64,000 nt of DNA from Streptomyces sp. NBC_00091 (GCF_026343185.1 NZ_JAPEMA010000001.1:4712001-4776000); one strand, 5' to 3'; counted from the stretch's first letter, positions 25,530-36,422 are shown. Made by a program: numbers and translations. Notes: generated from the sequence alone by a model not told the origin.

Positions 25530-28500
25530 TCACCAGGGGCTCAGGCGCCGGATCCGCTCGGGCGGGATCCCTCCCGCCCCCTCGATCTCGATCTTCGCAC
25601 CGAGGGTGATTTCCAGCTGGTGCAGCTCGGTGAGCGGGGAGAGGTCGTAGTGGCCGCCGCTGAAGCCGGCGAGGGTCAGGCGTCTCAGTTCGGGGAGGTC
25701 CCGGAGTGCCTCCAGCCCCTCCGGGCAATGGCAGTTGTTCAGGTGCAGCTCGGTCAGCTGGGGCTGGCCGAGCAGGACCGCGGGATCCAGATCCTGCTGG
25801 TCCATCAGGCCGAGGGTGTGGAGCCCGGGCAGTGGCGTGAGTGCTGTCAGATCGGCCACGTGCGCGGCGTTCATGAGGGTCAGGGCCTTGAGGCCCGGCC
25901 ATGGTTCCAGGGAGTCGAGCCGAACGTCGGGGTCGTCCACCACGAGCGTGGTGAGGGTTCGAGGGGCCGGGAGGTCCGACACGCGCCGCACGCCTGTCCG
26001 CGTGGCGAGCGACAGCCAGTCGAGTGCGCGCAGTTCCGCCAGGGGCGAGAAGTCCAGTCCGTCGGGCAGGTTCGCCAGCATCAGGCTCTTGAGCTGCGGG
26101 AGAGCCGTGAGCGGTGCCAGCCCGGACAGGTTCGGGCAGCGGTAGAGGCCCAGGTAGCTGAGTTCCTCGTGAACGGTCAGCGCTCCGAGGTCTGTCAGCC
26201 CGTTCTGGAACAGCACGACGCTCTTCAGACGCAGGTCGGCCAAGTGCTCCGGGACTCCCTCGGCATCGCTGATGTGCAGGCTCTCCACGTGCCGCAGCCC
26301 GGCGAGGGCGGCCAGTTGCTCGGGCGTGCGGACCATGACCATGATCCTGCCGAGGGTGGTGTCAGCCAGTACCTCGTCGGCGAACGGTGCGGCGTCGAAG
26401 TGCTGCCAGCTCCGTGCCACCTCCCACCCCACGCTGGTGCGGGCGTCATGGCGGAAGCGGGCGATCACCCCCATGGCCCGCGGTCCGCCGATCAGCGCCG
26501 CCGTCCGGATGCACGCAGCCGCCTCGTCTTCGAGAGTCGCCTCAGGCCCCGGCAGCAGCTCCAGCACCAGCTCCCCGGCCTTCGCCAGCTCCTCCGCCTG
26601 CTCCGGCGTGCGCGGCGGCAGCAGCTCGGCGGTCCGGGACTGGATCTCGCCGCGGAGGGACGGGTCCAGTTCCGGGGCGTGTTCCAGGCAGGCGGCGGCC
26701 AGGAGGACCAGACGGCTTCGGGCGCCCTTGACCTTGTCCGCTCGGCGCAGCAGGCCCCGGAGCAGACGGGTGCGCTCGTCGGGGCGGGCGTGGCCCACCG
26801 CCATGCGGACCACGTCGTCCCAGGTGTCGTCGTGGGCGTTCTTCACCAGCACGCCGAAGTCCCGCGACTCCACCGCCGCCTTCGCGCCCAGGTAGTCCTG
26901 GAAGGTGCGGTGGACGAAGTCCACCGAGCCCTTCACCGGTTCGCGCAGCAGCCCGCTGCGGATCAGCAGGTGCGCGAACACCTGCTCCGGGCCGCCCTGC
27001 TCGCGCACCTGCGGCATCGCTTCGAGCCACTGCGCCACCAGCTCGACGGCCTCCTCCCGGCCCGCCTCCACCTGGCCGTTGCGGATCAGCCAGTACGCGA
27101 ACCGCTGGAGCAGCAGGATCTGCTCGTCCCGGGTGAGGTAGACCCCCTCGACCCCGGCGATCTCCCGCTCCGTGTCCCGCCGGACCAGCAGCATGTCCAG
27201 CGCCGCGTCGTACAGCTCCTTGCGGGCCCGGGGCAGCTGCATGCGGCGGTCGCGGTTGAGCGCGCAGAGCAGGGCGCACATCAGGGGGTTGGTCGCCAGC
27301 CGGCCCAGGTCCCGGCGCGCCGACACCGCCTCCAGCAGCGCGGCCTCGTACGCGTCGAGGTCCTCCCCGGCGGGGCCGGCTCCGCATTCCGCCCGGGCCG
27401 CCCGGTGCCAGTGCGCGACGAACGCCGCCACGTCCTCGCGCTCCATCGGCAGCAGGGAGTGCGGGGTGAACCCCTGCCCGGCGAGCCAGTCCTCCGGCAC
27501 CGCCGAGGGCCGGGTGGTCACCACGTACCGGGCCTTCGGGAAGGCCGAGACGAGCGAGCGCAGCCAGGTCTCGGTGCGGGTGCGCAGCCGCTGCGGGACC
27601 TCGTCCACCCCGTCGATCAGGACCAGGGCGCGGCCGCTGAGCATCAGGTCCTCGACCCAGCCGGGCGGGGCGGACAGGGGAACGCCCGAGGACTTGAGGA
27701 ACTCCTCGGGCAGCGGCAGGTTCTCGGCCGTGGTGAAGGACCGCAGCCGCAGGACGAACGGCACACAGGTGCTCCACGGCCCGCCCGTCTGCCGGGCCGC
27801 GTTCAGGGCCAGCCACTGGACCAGGGTGCTCTTGCCCGAGCCCGCCGGGCCGCGCAGCAGTACCCGGTCCGCCGCGCCGAGCGCCTGCTCCGCCTTGACG
27901 GTGGACTGGTGCATGCCCGGCTCGCCCGGCAGCAGCTGCTGCTGCTCGCCGCTGACCGCGAGGCTGATGTAGGCGAGGTCCAGCGGCCATTCCTCCCGGG
28001 CCCGGCCCGTGGTCAGGCCGAACAGCTGGAGCCGGCCGTGGGCCTCGGCGACGTAGTGGGCGTACCGCTCCTCGAAGGCGTACGCGGCCCCCGTGCCGGT
28101 GGTGCCCAGGCGGTCCACCGCCCGGGCCAGCTCGCCGGTCCTGCGGACCAGTTCCACATCGGCCCGGGCCCCGAACCCCGGCAGGGTCGTCAGGTACTCC
28201 ACCGCGTGGAGGCAGGCCAGCCGGATCAGGTCCCGGCAGGCGGCCTCGGCCGCGGGGCTCAGGCCGGCCCCGGGCGGCACGGGCAGGGCGGCCGCCAGCG
28301 CCGCCGGGTCCAGGTCCGCCGCGAAGAGGGCGTCGGCGTCGACCGTGCCCAGTCCGGCGAAGGCGAAGGCGTCGGCGACCGCGTCCAGCGCGGCCAGGCG
28401 TTCGTGCTCCGGCAGCCGGTCCGCGGCGGCCCCGAGCCGGTCCGCGAGTCCGGCGGCGAGCCGGCGGATCTCCGGCTCGCCCAGCTGCGCCGGCCGGCGC

Positions 28501-28628
28501 CGGCGGGCGGCCGGGCGCACCGCCCTGTCGGTGAGGCCGGCCCCCGGCACGTGCCCGAGGTGCGCCTTCAGCAGCATCCCGGCCGCCGTGGTCGCCGCCC
28601 GTAAGACGGCCGTCTCCAGTCCTGTCAT
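25530..28628 (-). CDS. NACHT-LRR protein, bacterial NLR-type immune ATPase
   Basis: A 1032-residue STAND ATPase. Residues 1-220 form an Ala/Leu-rich helical N-terminal region similar to the NACHT N-terminal helical domains of bacterial NLRs. The NACHT domain (about 230-560) has Walker A GPAGSGKST (260-268), Walker B LVLIDGVDEVP (335-345) and sensor RYVVTTRPS (367-375). Residues about 780-1020 are leucine-rich repeats of roughly 22-24 residues (repeated LxxLxxLxLxx, such as LPQLKSLMLANLPDGL). bNACHT proteins defend against phages. No obvious effector enzyme is fused, so the N-terminal region may be the effector. Confidence 0.92.
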   Translation of the reverse strand: MTGLETAVLRAATTAAGMLLKAHLGHVPGAGLTDRAVRPAARRRRPAQLGEPEIRRLAAGLADRLGAAADRLPEHERLAALDAVADAFAFAGLGTVDADALFAADLDPAALAAALPVPPGAGLSPAAEAACRDLIRLACLHAVEYLTTLPGFGARADVELVRRTGELARAVDRLGTTGTGAAYAFEERYAHYVAEAHGRLQLFGLTTGRAREEWPLDLAYISLAVSGEQQQLLPGEPGMHQSTVKAEQALGAADRVLLRGPAGSGKSTLVQWLALNAARQTGGPWSTCVPFVLRLRSFTTAENLPLPEEFLKSSGVPLSAPPGWVEDLMLSGRALVLIDGVDEVPQRLRTRTETWLRSLVSAFPKARYVVTTRPSAVPEDWLAGQGFTPHSLLPMEREDVAAFVAHWHRAARAECGAGPAGEDLDAYEAALLEAVSARRDLGRLATNPLMCALLCALNRDRRMQLPRARKELYDAALDMLLVRRDTEREIAGVEGVYLTRDEQILLLQRFAYWLIRNGQVEAGREEAVELVAQWLEAMPQVREQGGPEQVFAHLLIRSGLLREPVKGSVDFVHRTFQDYLGAKAAVESRDFGVLVKNAHDDTWDDVVRMAVGHARPDERTRLLRGLLRRADKVKGARSRLVLLAAACLEHAPELDPSLRGEIQSRTAELLPPRTPEQAEELAKAGELVLELLPGPEATLEDEAAACIRTAALIGGPRAMGVIARFRHDARTSVGWEVARSWQHFDAAPFADEVLADTTLGRIMVMVRTPEQLAALAGLRHVESLHISDAEGVPEHLADLRLKSVVLFQNGLTDLGALTVHEELSYLGLYRCPNLSGLAPLTALPQLKSLMLANLPDGLDFSPLAELRALDWLSLATRTGVRRVSDLPAPRTLTTLVVDDPDVRLDSLEPWPGLKALTLMNAAHVADLTALTPLPGLHTLGLMDQQDLDPAVLLGQPQLTELHLNNCHCPEGLEALRDLPELRRLTLAGFSGGHYDLSPLTELHQLEITLGAKIEIEGAGGIPPERIRRLSPW

Positions 28629-28752
28629 CCCGGTCTCCCCCCAGGTCTTCTCCCGGCCCGGACCCTATCCCGAGTACCGCCGGTAACCCCGATGGATACC
28701 GATCGGTAACAACCCCTAGCGGCGCCCCCGAAGGCGCCTCTATGGTGCGGAC

Positions 28753-29615
<863 letters not shown>

Positions 29616-29619
<4 letters not shown>

Positions 29620-30338
29620 GCGCCGCCGAGACCCGTACGCCGTCCTGGGCGGTCCGGCCGGTGGCCGCCACCCGTACCGGACAGGTGCTGCTCGCCGCCT
29701 TCGGCGCGGCCGCGGCCGCCGACCTCGGCTCGCTGCTGGCCGGCTGGCACCTCGGGCACGTGCTCGCCAAGCCGCTGCTGATGCCGCTGCTGGTGGCCTA
29801 CGTCTGCTGCGCCGGATACGGGGGCACCCGCCGAGTGCCCCGCCTGCTGATCGCCGCCCTGCTGTTCGGCTGGGGCGGGGACCTGGCCCTGCTCTTCGAC
29901 GCCGAGCCCGCCTTCCTCGCCGGCATGGGCTCCTTCGCCGCCGGGCACGTCTGCTACCTCGTCCTCTTCGGCCGGCGCGGGACCAGTCCCGCGCTCGGGG
30001 GCGCGTACGCCCTCGCGCTCGTCGGGACCGTCACGCTGCTCTGGACGGACCTGCCGGCCGGGCTGCGGATCCCCGTCGCCGGATACAGCCTGCTGCTCAC
30101 CGCCATGGCCTACCGCTCCAGCGCCCTGGGCCGGGTGGCGGGCGCCGGCGGGGCGCTGTTCCTGCTCTCCGACACCCTCATCGCGACCGGGGTCGCCGAG
30201 TGGCCCCAGCTGCCGCGCCCCGACTTCTGGATCATGGCCACCTACCTCGCGGCCCAGTACCTGCTGGCCGTGGGCGCGATCACCGCCGCCCGGGCGTACC
30301 GTAGGGAAGCCACACAAGGCAGACACTGCCAAGACTGA
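29616..30338 (+). CDS. Lysoplasmalogenase, YhhN/TMEM86 family
   Basis: A 240-residue multi-span membrane protein (about seven or eight helices). YhhN signatures are the Asp-containing segments FGWGGDLALLF and FLLSDTLIA, with KPLLMPLLV at the N-terminal end. TMEM86B hydrolyses the vinyl-ether bond of lysoplasmalogen to release a fatty aldehyde. GTG 29616 overlaps the preceding stop (GTGA), making a tight pair with the AGMO-like gene. Plasmalogens are rare in aerobic bacteria, so the natural substrate is uncertain. Confidence 0.86.
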
Positions 30339-30365
30339 ACTATCCCCCCGGAGGGCTGCACCACC

Positions 30366-31409
30366 ATGCGCGCCACCGTCATCCACGCCCCGTACGACAT
30401 CCGCGTGGAGGAGGTGCCCGACGCTGCGGTCCAGCGCCCCGAGGACGCCGTCGTCCGCGTCCTGCGCGCCTGCATCTGCGGCAGCGACCTGTGGGCCTAC
30501 CGCGGCGAGGCCGAGCGCCGGCCCGGGCAGCGCATCGGGCACGAGTTCCTCGGCATCGTCGAGGAGACCGGCTCCGCCGTCTCCGGCCTGCGCGCCGGGG
30601 ACCTCGTCGTCGCCCCGTTCATGTGGTCCGACGGCACCTGCGACTACTGCTCCGAGGGCCTGTACACCTCCTGCCCGCACGGCGGCTTCTGGGGCTCGGT
30701 CGGCCACGACGGCGGCCAGGGCGAGGCGGTCAGGGTCCCGCACGCCGACGGCACCCTGGTGAAGCTGCCCGCCGCGGCCGCCTCCGACGACCACCTGCTG
30801 ACCGGGCTGCTCGCGCTGTCCGACGTCATGGGCACCGGCCACCACGCCGCCCTGGGCGCCGGCGTCCGCGCGGGCTCCACCGTCGCCGTCGTCGGTGACG
30901 GCGCGGTCGGGCTGTGCGGCGTCCTCGCGGCCAAGCGGCTCGGCGCCGACCGGATCATCGCACTGGGCCGCCACAGCGCCCGTACGGACATCGCCAAGCT
31001 CTTCGGGGCCACCGACGTCGTCGCCGAGCGCGGCGAGGCCGCCGAGGCCGCCGTCCGCGAGCTGACCCGCGGCCAGGGCGCGCACGCCGTCATCGAGGCC
31101 GTCGGAACCGAGATGTCGATGCGCACCGCCGTGAACATCACCCGCGACGGCGGGGCCATCGGCTACGTCGGCGTCCCGCACGGCAGCGGCACCGGCCTCG
31201 ACCTCGGCGTGATGTTCGACCGCAACATCACCCTGCGCGGCGGTGTGGCGCCCGTCCGGGCCTACATCCCGGAGCTGCTGGAGGACGTGCTGAGCGGCGC
31301 GATCGACCCGGCCCCCGTCTTCGACCGGGCCGTGTCCCTGGACGAGGTCCCGGACGGCTACCGCGCGATGGACGACCGCAGCGCGCTGAAGGTCATGATC
31401 AAGCCCTGA
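30366..31409 (+). CDS. Zinc-dependent alcohol dehydrogenase (MDR superfamily)
   Basis: A 347-residue medium-chain dehydrogenase. The catalytic zinc ligands are in ACICGSDLWAY and GHEFLG, the Cys-containing lobe is CDYCSEGLYTSC, and the cofactor motif is VAVVGDGAVGLCGVLAAKRLGA. GGAGG precedes ATG 30366. It lies 27 bases after the lysoplasmalogenase gene on the same strand and may be in its operon, where it could reduce the fatty aldehyde released by ether cleavage; that is inference. The substrate is otherwise unknown. Confidence 0.9.
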   Translation: MRATVIHAPYDIRVEEVPDAAVQRPEDAVVRVLRACICGSDLWAYRGEAERRPGQRIGHEFLGIVEETGSAVSGLRAGDLVVAPFMWSDGTCDYCSEGLYTSCPHGGFWGSVGHDGGQGEAVRVPHADGTLVKLPAAAASDDHLLTGLLALSDVMGTGHHAALGAGVRAGSTVAVVGDGAVGLCGVLAAKRLGADRIIALGRHSARTDIAKLFGATDVVAERGEAAEAAVRELTRGQGAHAVIEAVGTEMSMRTAVNITRDGGAIGYVGVPHGSGTGLDLGVMFDRNITLRGGVAPVRAYIPELLEDVLSGAIDPAPVFDRAVSLDEVPDGYRAMDDRSALKVMIKP

Positions 31410-31430
31410 CCGGCGAACGCGAACGCGAAC

Positions 31431-31460
31431 GGGCCGGGCGGGATGTTCCCCGCCCGGCCC
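31431..31460. terminator. Bidirectional terminator
   Basis: GGGCCGGGCGGG and CCCGCCCGGCCC form a perfect 12-bp stem with loop ATGTTC, between two convergent genes. It can stop transcription from both sides; no U-run follows, as is common in Streptomyces. Confidence 0.8.
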
Positions 31461-31476
31461 GCTCACTCGTGCGTGG

Positions 31477-33021
31477 TTACTTGACGGCCTTGAGCGCGTC
31501 GACCACGCCCGCGCCGTAGTAGCCCGTCTGGCCCCACTTGCTCTGGCAGGTGGTGGCGTCGATCAGGTTGCCGGTGCCGTCGTAGACCTTCGCCGGGCAG
31601 TCCGCCTTGGTGGCCTGGGCCTTCAGCATGGCCTGGAGCTGCGAGGGCGTGGCCGTCGGGTGCGCGCTCTTGAGCAGGGCCGCGACGCCCGCGACGTGCG
31701 GGGCGGCCATCGAGGTGCCCTGCTTGTAGCCGTAGCCGCCGCCGGGGACGGTCGACAGCACGCGGCCGTTGGCGTCCGGGGTGGCCGGGACCTGCCACTT
31801 GTCGCCACCGGGGGCGGCGACGTCGACGACACCCAGGCCGTAGCTCGAGTAGTACGACTTGAAGCCCTTGTCGCCGGTCGCGCTCACCGTGACCACACCC
31901 GGCAGCTGGGTGGGCAGGTCCAGGCAGACCTTCGGGTCGATGGTGCGCGGAACCGGGGTGGTGTCGTTCGGGCTGGTGTCGTCCAGGATCGAGTCGCCGG
32001 CCAGGTCGTGGTTCGAGTTGCCGGCCGAGGCCACGCTGAGCACGCCCTTGCGCTCGGCGTACTTGGTGGCCCGGGCGAGGGCCTCCACCAGCGCCTTCTG
32101 GTCGTCGTCGTTCTTGCAGGTGTAGTTCCACGGGTCGACGTAGTAGCTGTTGTTGGTCACCTCGATCCCCTTCTCGGCGGCGAACATGAAGCCGCAGACG
32201 ACCGCCTCGGTGTAGAAGAGGCTGGTCCCCGGCTCGCTCACCTTGATACCGGCGACCTTGGCGCCCGGCGCGACACCGCTGATGCCGACCCCGTTGCGGG
32301 CCGCGGCTATGGTGCCGGCCACGTGGGTGCCGTGGTCGCTGCCGTCGGCGTACGGGCGCCACGCGCCCTCGGTGGTGTCCGCGACGCCGCCGACACAGTT
32401 GGCCGACTGCTCCTTGGAGAAGTTCGGGGCCAAGTCGGGGTGGGTGTCGTCGACACCCGTGTCGATGACACCCACGGTGACGTCCGTGCTGCCATCGTTG
32501 ATCTGGTGAGCCGCGTCGGCCTTGATCGCCCGCAGGTCCCACTGGTTGGACTCCAGGGGCTCCTGCCCCGGCTCGGCCTGCGCGGCGGCCTTGGCGGCGT
32601 CCGCCGCGCTCAGCTGCTGCGTCGTGCCCTCCTCGGTGGTCTGCACCGCCTGGAGGGGGGCCGTGCGGGTGGCGCCGACCGAATTGAACAGGCCGCGCTG
32701 CGCCCGCAGCTGCTTGGCGAACTCCGGGTTCTGGGAGTGCGCGACGATGACCCCGATCTGCTCGTGGGCGATCACCACGGTCCCACCGGCCCGCTCGATG
32801 GCCTTCTTCGCCGCCGTCGCCGTGGCGTACACGTTCAGGTTCGCCACGTAGGACAGCTTCGGGCCGGTGGTGGCGGCCGTCGCGGCCGTCGCCGAGTCCG
32901 CCGTGTTGCCCAGCGGTGCGGCCGAGGCCGCCACCGAGGGCAGGAAGGCGAGCGAGGCAGTGAGCGCCAGGCCGACCGGAACGGCGAGAGCTCGCCGGCG
33001 GCCGTGTCCCAGATGAGCCAT
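31477..33021 (-). CDS. Secreted subtilisin-like serine protease (S8)
   Basis: A 514-residue preproenzyme. Signal peptide: residues 1-35 (basic MAHLGHGRRR, hydrophobic core, cleavage after AASAA). A propeptide of the I9 type follows (about 50-120; VANLNVYATATAAKKAIERAGG, VIAHEQIGVIVAHSQNPEFA). The catalytic triad lies in GVIDTGVDDTHPDL (Asp), GSDHGTHVAGTIAA (His) and GTSMAAPHVAGVAAL (Ser). An insertion with Cys residues (ACKNDDDQKALV region) is present. It is probably exported by Sec and activated by autocleavage. Start ATG 33021 fits the signal peptide. Confidence 0.94.
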   Translation of the reverse strand: MAHLGHGRRRALAVPVGLALTASLAFLPSVAASAAPLGNTADSATAATAATTGPKLSYVANLNVYATATAAKKAIERAGGTVVIAHEQIGVIVAHSQNPEFAKQLRAQRGLFNSVGATRTAPLQAVQTTEEGTTQQLSAADAAKAAAQAEPGQEPLESNQWDLRAIKADAAHQINDGSTDVTVGVIDTGVDDTHPDLAPNFSKEQSANCVGGVADTTEGAWRPYADGSDHGTHVAGTIAAARNGVGISGVAPGAKVAGIKVSEPGTSLFYTEAVVCGFMFAAEKGIEVTNNSYYVDPWNYTCKNDDDQKALVEALARATKYAERKGVLSVASAGNSNHDLAGDSILDDTSPNDTTPVPRTIDPKVCLDLPTQLPGVVTVSATGDKGFKSYYSSYGLGVVDVAAPGGDKWQVPATPDANGRVLSTVPGGGYGYKQGTSMAAPHVAGVAALLKSAHPTATPSQLQAMLKAQATKADCPAKVYDGTGNLIDATTCQSKWGQTGYYGAGVVDALKAVK

Positions 33022-33278
33022 GGGTTCTCCACATCATCCGTGAAAAAGCCGTCCGCACGCGGTCGCGTCGGACGGGTTCATGACACGCGAACCTAGCGTT
33101 GACGTTCCCTTCTGCGCCATCAGTTCGAGAAAGAAGTTCTCAAAGAATCAGTGGGTGTTGAACCGTCGCGACGCGCCGGCCGTGCCGTTGACAGGGGGGA
33201 TCAGCACCACCGTCCCCCCACACGGAGGTTGTTTTGTCCGTCGTCCCCACCGCACCCGCGTCACAAGGAGAACCCCCC

Positions 33279-33644
33279 GTGACCACCGAAGCAGCGCCGC
33301 CGCCAAGCGGCGCGGGACCGGCCCCGGCGAACCTGTCGGCCGAAGAGTTCACGCGCGTCCAGCAGAGCCCCGAATTCGCCGAACTGCGCGGCTCCTACCG
33401 GTCCTTCGCCTTCCCGCTCACCGTGGCCTTCATCGCCTGGTACCTGCTCTACGTCCTGCTGTCCAGCTACGCGGGCGGCTTCATGGGGACCAAGCTCTTC
33501 GGCAACATCAACGTCGCGCTGGTCCTCGGCCTCGCCCAGTTCCTGACGACCTTCCTGATCGCCTGGCTGTACTCGCGGCACGCCGCCGCCAAGCTCGACC
33601 CCAAGGCCGAGGCCATCAAGAAGCGCATGGAGGCCGGAGCATGA
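33279..33644 (+). CDS. DUF485 membrane protein, partner of acetate symporter
   Basis: A 121-residue protein with two membrane spans (FAFPLTVAFIAWYLLYVLLSSYAGGFM and INVALVLGLAQFLTTFLIAWLYS) and charged ends. DUF485 genes regularly precede ActP-type solute:sodium symporters (YjcH in E. coli). The stop overlaps the symporter start (ATGA). GTG 33279 has AAGGAG eight bases upstream; a TTG at 33234 with GGAGG five bases upstream is a credible alternative. Confidence 0.88.
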   Translation: MTTEAAPPPSGAGPAPANLSAEEFTRVQQSPEFAELRGSYRSFAFPLTVAFIAWYLLYVLLSSYAGGFMGTKLFGNINVALVLGLAQFLTTFLIAWLYSRHAAAKLDPKAEAIKKRMEAGA

Positions 33645-35266
33645 GCGCGATCCCACAGCTGACGGTCGCCGCCGGGGCGACCGAGCACCGCCCCCTGATC
33701 ATCACCCTGTTCGGCCTGTTCGTCGTCGCCACCCTCATCATCACCGTCTGGGCCGGCCGCCAGACCAAGGATGCCGCCGACTTCTACGCCGGCGGCCGCC
33801 AGTTCACCGGCTTCCAGAACGGCCTGGCCATCTCCGGCGACTACATGTCCGCCGCGTCCTTCCTCGGCATCGCCGGAGCCATCGCCCTCTTCGGCTACGA
33901 CGGCTTCCTCTACTCCATCGGCTTCCTCGTGGCCTGGCTGGTGGCCCTGCTGCTCGTCGCCGAACCGCTGCGCAACTCCGGCCGCTACACGATGGGCGAC
34001 GTCCTCGCCTACCGGATGCGCCAGCGGCCCGTCCGCACCGCCGCCGGCACCTCCACCATCGTGGTCTCGATCTTCTACCTGCTCGCCCAGATGGCCGGCG
34101 CGGGCGTGCTCGTCTCGCTGCTCCTGGGCATCAGCAGCGACGGCGGCAAGGTCGCCGTCGTCGCACTGGTCGGCGTACTGATGATCGTCTACGTGACCAT
34201 CGGCGGCATGAAGGGCACCACCTGGGTCCAGATGATCAAGGCGGTCCTGCTGATCGCGGGCGCCATGCTGATCACCTTCCTGGTGCTGCTGGAGTTCGAC
34301 TTCAACATCTCCGCGCTGCTGGGCCAGGCCGCCGAGAACAGCGGCCAGGGCACCAAGTTCCTGGAGCCCGGACTCAAGTACGGCAAGGACTCGCTCACCA
34401 AGCTGGACTTCATCTCGCTCGGCCTCGCCCTGGTCCTCGGCACCGCCGGCCTGCCGCACATCCTGATCCGCTTCTACACCGTCCCCACGGCCAAGGCCGC
34501 CCGCAAGTCCGTGAACTGGGCCATCGGCATCATCGGCGCCTTCTACCTGATGACGATCGCCCTCGGCTTCGGCGCCGCGGCCCTGCTCAAGCGGGCCGAC
34601 ATCCTGGCCTCCAACAAGGCCGGCAACACCGCCGCACCCCTCCTGGCCCAGGAGATCGGCGGCGGCGCGGACTCCACCGGCGGCGCGATCCTGCTCGCGG
34701 TGATCTCCGCGGTCGCCTTCGCCACCATCCTCGCGGTGGTCGCGGGCCTGACCCTGGCCTCCTCCTCGTCCTTCGCGCACGACATCTACGTCAACGTCAT
34801 CCGCAGGGGCCAGGCCACCGAGAAGGAGGAGGTGCGCGCCGCCCGCTGGTCCACCGTGGTCATCGGCGCCGTCGCCATCTTCCTCGGCGCCCTCGCCCGC
34901 GACATGAACGTCGCCGGCCTGGTCGCCCTCGCCTTCGCGGTCGCCGCCTCCGCCAACCTCCCGACGATCCTCTACAGCCTCTTCTGGAAGCGCTTCACCA
35001 CCCAGGGCGCGCTGTGGTCGATCTACGGAGGCCTGGTCTCGGCGGTCGGCCTGGTGCTCTTCTCGCCGGTTGTCTCCGGCAAGCCCACCTCGATGTTCAA
35101 GGACGCCGACTTCTACTGGTTCCCGCTGGAGAACCCGGGGATCATCTCCATCCCCCTCGGCTTCCTCCTCGGCTGGCTCGGAACCGTCCTGTCCAAGGAG
35201 GAAGCCGACCCGCAGAAGTTCGCCGAGCTGGAAGTGCGCTCCCTCACCGGAACAGGGGCGCACTGA
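33641..35266 (+). CDS. Cation/acetate symporter, ActP-like (SSS family)
   Basis: A 541-residue sodium:solute symporter with about 13-14 membrane spans. Signatures are KDAADFYAGGRQFTGFQNGLAISGDYMSAASFLGIAGAIALFGYDGF at residues 41-87, GLPHILIRFYTV near 270, and LASSSSFAHDIYVNV near 375. ActP takes up acetate and similar short acids; it is coupled to the DUF485 gene. No regulatory site is obvious. Confidence 0.92.
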   Translation: MSAIPQLTVAAGATEHRPLIITLFGLFVVATLIITVWAGRQTKDAADFYAGGRQFTGFQNGLAISGDYMSAASFLGIAGAIALFGYDGFLYSIGFLVAWLVALLLVAEPLRNSGRYTMGDVLAYRMRQRPVRTAAGTSTIVVSIFYLLAQMAGAGVLVSLLLGISSDGGKVAVVALVGVLMIVYVTIGGMKGTTWVQMIKAVLLIAGAMLITFLVLLEFDFNISALLGQAAENSGQGTKFLEPGLKYGKDSLTKLDFISLGLALVLGTAGLPHILIRFYTVPTAKAARKSVNWAIGIIGAFYLMTIALGFGAAALLKRADILASNKAGNTAAPLLAQEIGGGADSTGGAILLAVISAVAFATILAVVAGLTLASSSSFAHDIYVNVIRRGQATEKEEVRAARWSTVVIGAVAIFLGALARDMNVAGLVALAFAVAASANLPTILYSLFWKRFTTQGALWSIYGGLVSAVGLVLFSPVVSGKPTSMFKDADFYWFPLENPGIISIPLGFLLGWLGTVLSKEEADPQKFAELEVRSLTGTGAH

Positions 35267-35417
35267 GATCGTCCGAACACCGTGCGTGGCCGCGTCGTAC
35301 TTCCCTACGATGCGGCCGCGTTACGTCTCGTTCATTCGGGCACCTCTTCCCGACACGCAGGTCGCGTAGGCTCGATCTCACAGAACCTCTAGATCCGGAC
35401 AGGGGAGGGGGCCCACA

Positions 35418-36407
35418 ATGCTTCTCGACACGTACGGCCGCGTGGCCACTGACCTGCGCGTCTCGCTCACGGACCGGTGCAACCTGCGCTGCACGTACTG
35501 CATGCCCGAGGAGGGCCTGCAGTGGCTGGGAAAGTCCGATCTGCTGAGCGACGAAGAGATCGTCCGGCTGATCCGCATCGCCGTGACCAGCCTCGGCATC
35601 ACCGAGGTCCGCTTCACCGGCGGCGAGCCGCTGCTGCGGCCCGGCCTGGTCGGGATCGTGGAGCAGTGCGCGGCCCTGGAGCCCCGCCCCAAGATGTCCC
35701 TGACCACCAACGGCATCGGCCTCAAGCGCACCGCGCAGGCCCTCAAGGCCGCCGGCCTGGACAGGGTGAACGTTTCGCTCGACACCCTGCGCCCCGAGGT
35801 CTTCAAGACCCTCACGCGCCGTGACCGCCACCACGACGTCATCGACGGCATGGCCGCCGCCCGCGAGGCCGGCCTGACCCCGGTCAAGGTCAACGCCGTC
35901 CTGATGCCGGGGCTGAACGACGACGAGGCCCCCGACCTGCTCGCCTGGGCCGTGGAGAACGAGTACGAGCTCCGCTTCATCGAGCAGATGCCCCTGGACG
36001 CCCAGCACGGCTGGAAGCGCGACGGCATGATCACCGCCGGCGACATCCTGCAGTCCCTGCGCACCCGCTTCACCCTCACCGAGGAGGGCGCCGAAGAGCG
36101 CGGCTCCGCCCCCGCCGAGCGGTGGGTGGTCGACGGCGGCCCCGCCACCGTCGGGGTCATCGCCTCCGTCACCCGCCCCTTCTGCGGCGCGTGCGACCGT
36201 ACGAGGCTCACGGCCGACGGCCAGATCCGTACGTGCCTGTTCGCCACCGAGGAGTCGGACCTGCGGTCCGCACTGCGCTCGGGCGCCCCGGACGAGGAGA
36301 TCGCCCGCCTGTGGAAGGTGGCGATGTGGGGCAAGAAGGCCGGGTCCGGTCTCGACGACCCGTCCTTCCTGCAGCCCGACCGCCCCATGTCGGCGATCGG
36401 CGGCTGA
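35418..36407 (+). CDS. moaA: GTP 3',8-cyclase MoaA
   Basis: A 329-residue radical-SAM enzyme for the first step of molybdenum cofactor synthesis. The N-terminal cluster motif is CNLRCTYC (C-x3-C-x2-C), with FTGGEPLLRPGL next. The C-terminal cluster is CGACDRTRLTADGQIRTCLFA. The essential GG terminus is kept (SAIGG). ATG 35418 has a GGGGAGGGG site upstream. It lies alone here; no other moa genes are in the window. Confidence 0.95.
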   Translation: MLLDTYGRVATDLRVSLTDRCNLRCTYCMPEEGLQWLGKSDLLSDEEIVRLIRIAVTSLGITEVRFTGGEPLLRPGLVGIVEQCAALEPRPKMSLTTNGIGLKRTAQALKAAGLDRVNVSLDTLRPEVFKTLTRRDRHHDVIDGMAAAREAGLTPVKVNAVLMPGLNDDEAPDLLAWAVENEYELRFIEQMPLDAQHGWKRDGMITAGDILQSLRTRFTLTEEGAEERGSAPAERWVVDGGPATVGVIASVTRPFCGACDRTRLTADGQIRTCLFATEESDLRSALRSGAPDEEIARLWKVAMWGKKAGSGLDDPSFLQPDRPMSAIGG

Positions 36408-36422
36408 CGCCGGAGCGCGGGG

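Noticed and set aside
25620..28604. A 994-codon open frame antisense to the NACHT gene
   Set aside because: Low-complexity translation without motifs, opposite a protein with clear NACHT and LRR signatures.
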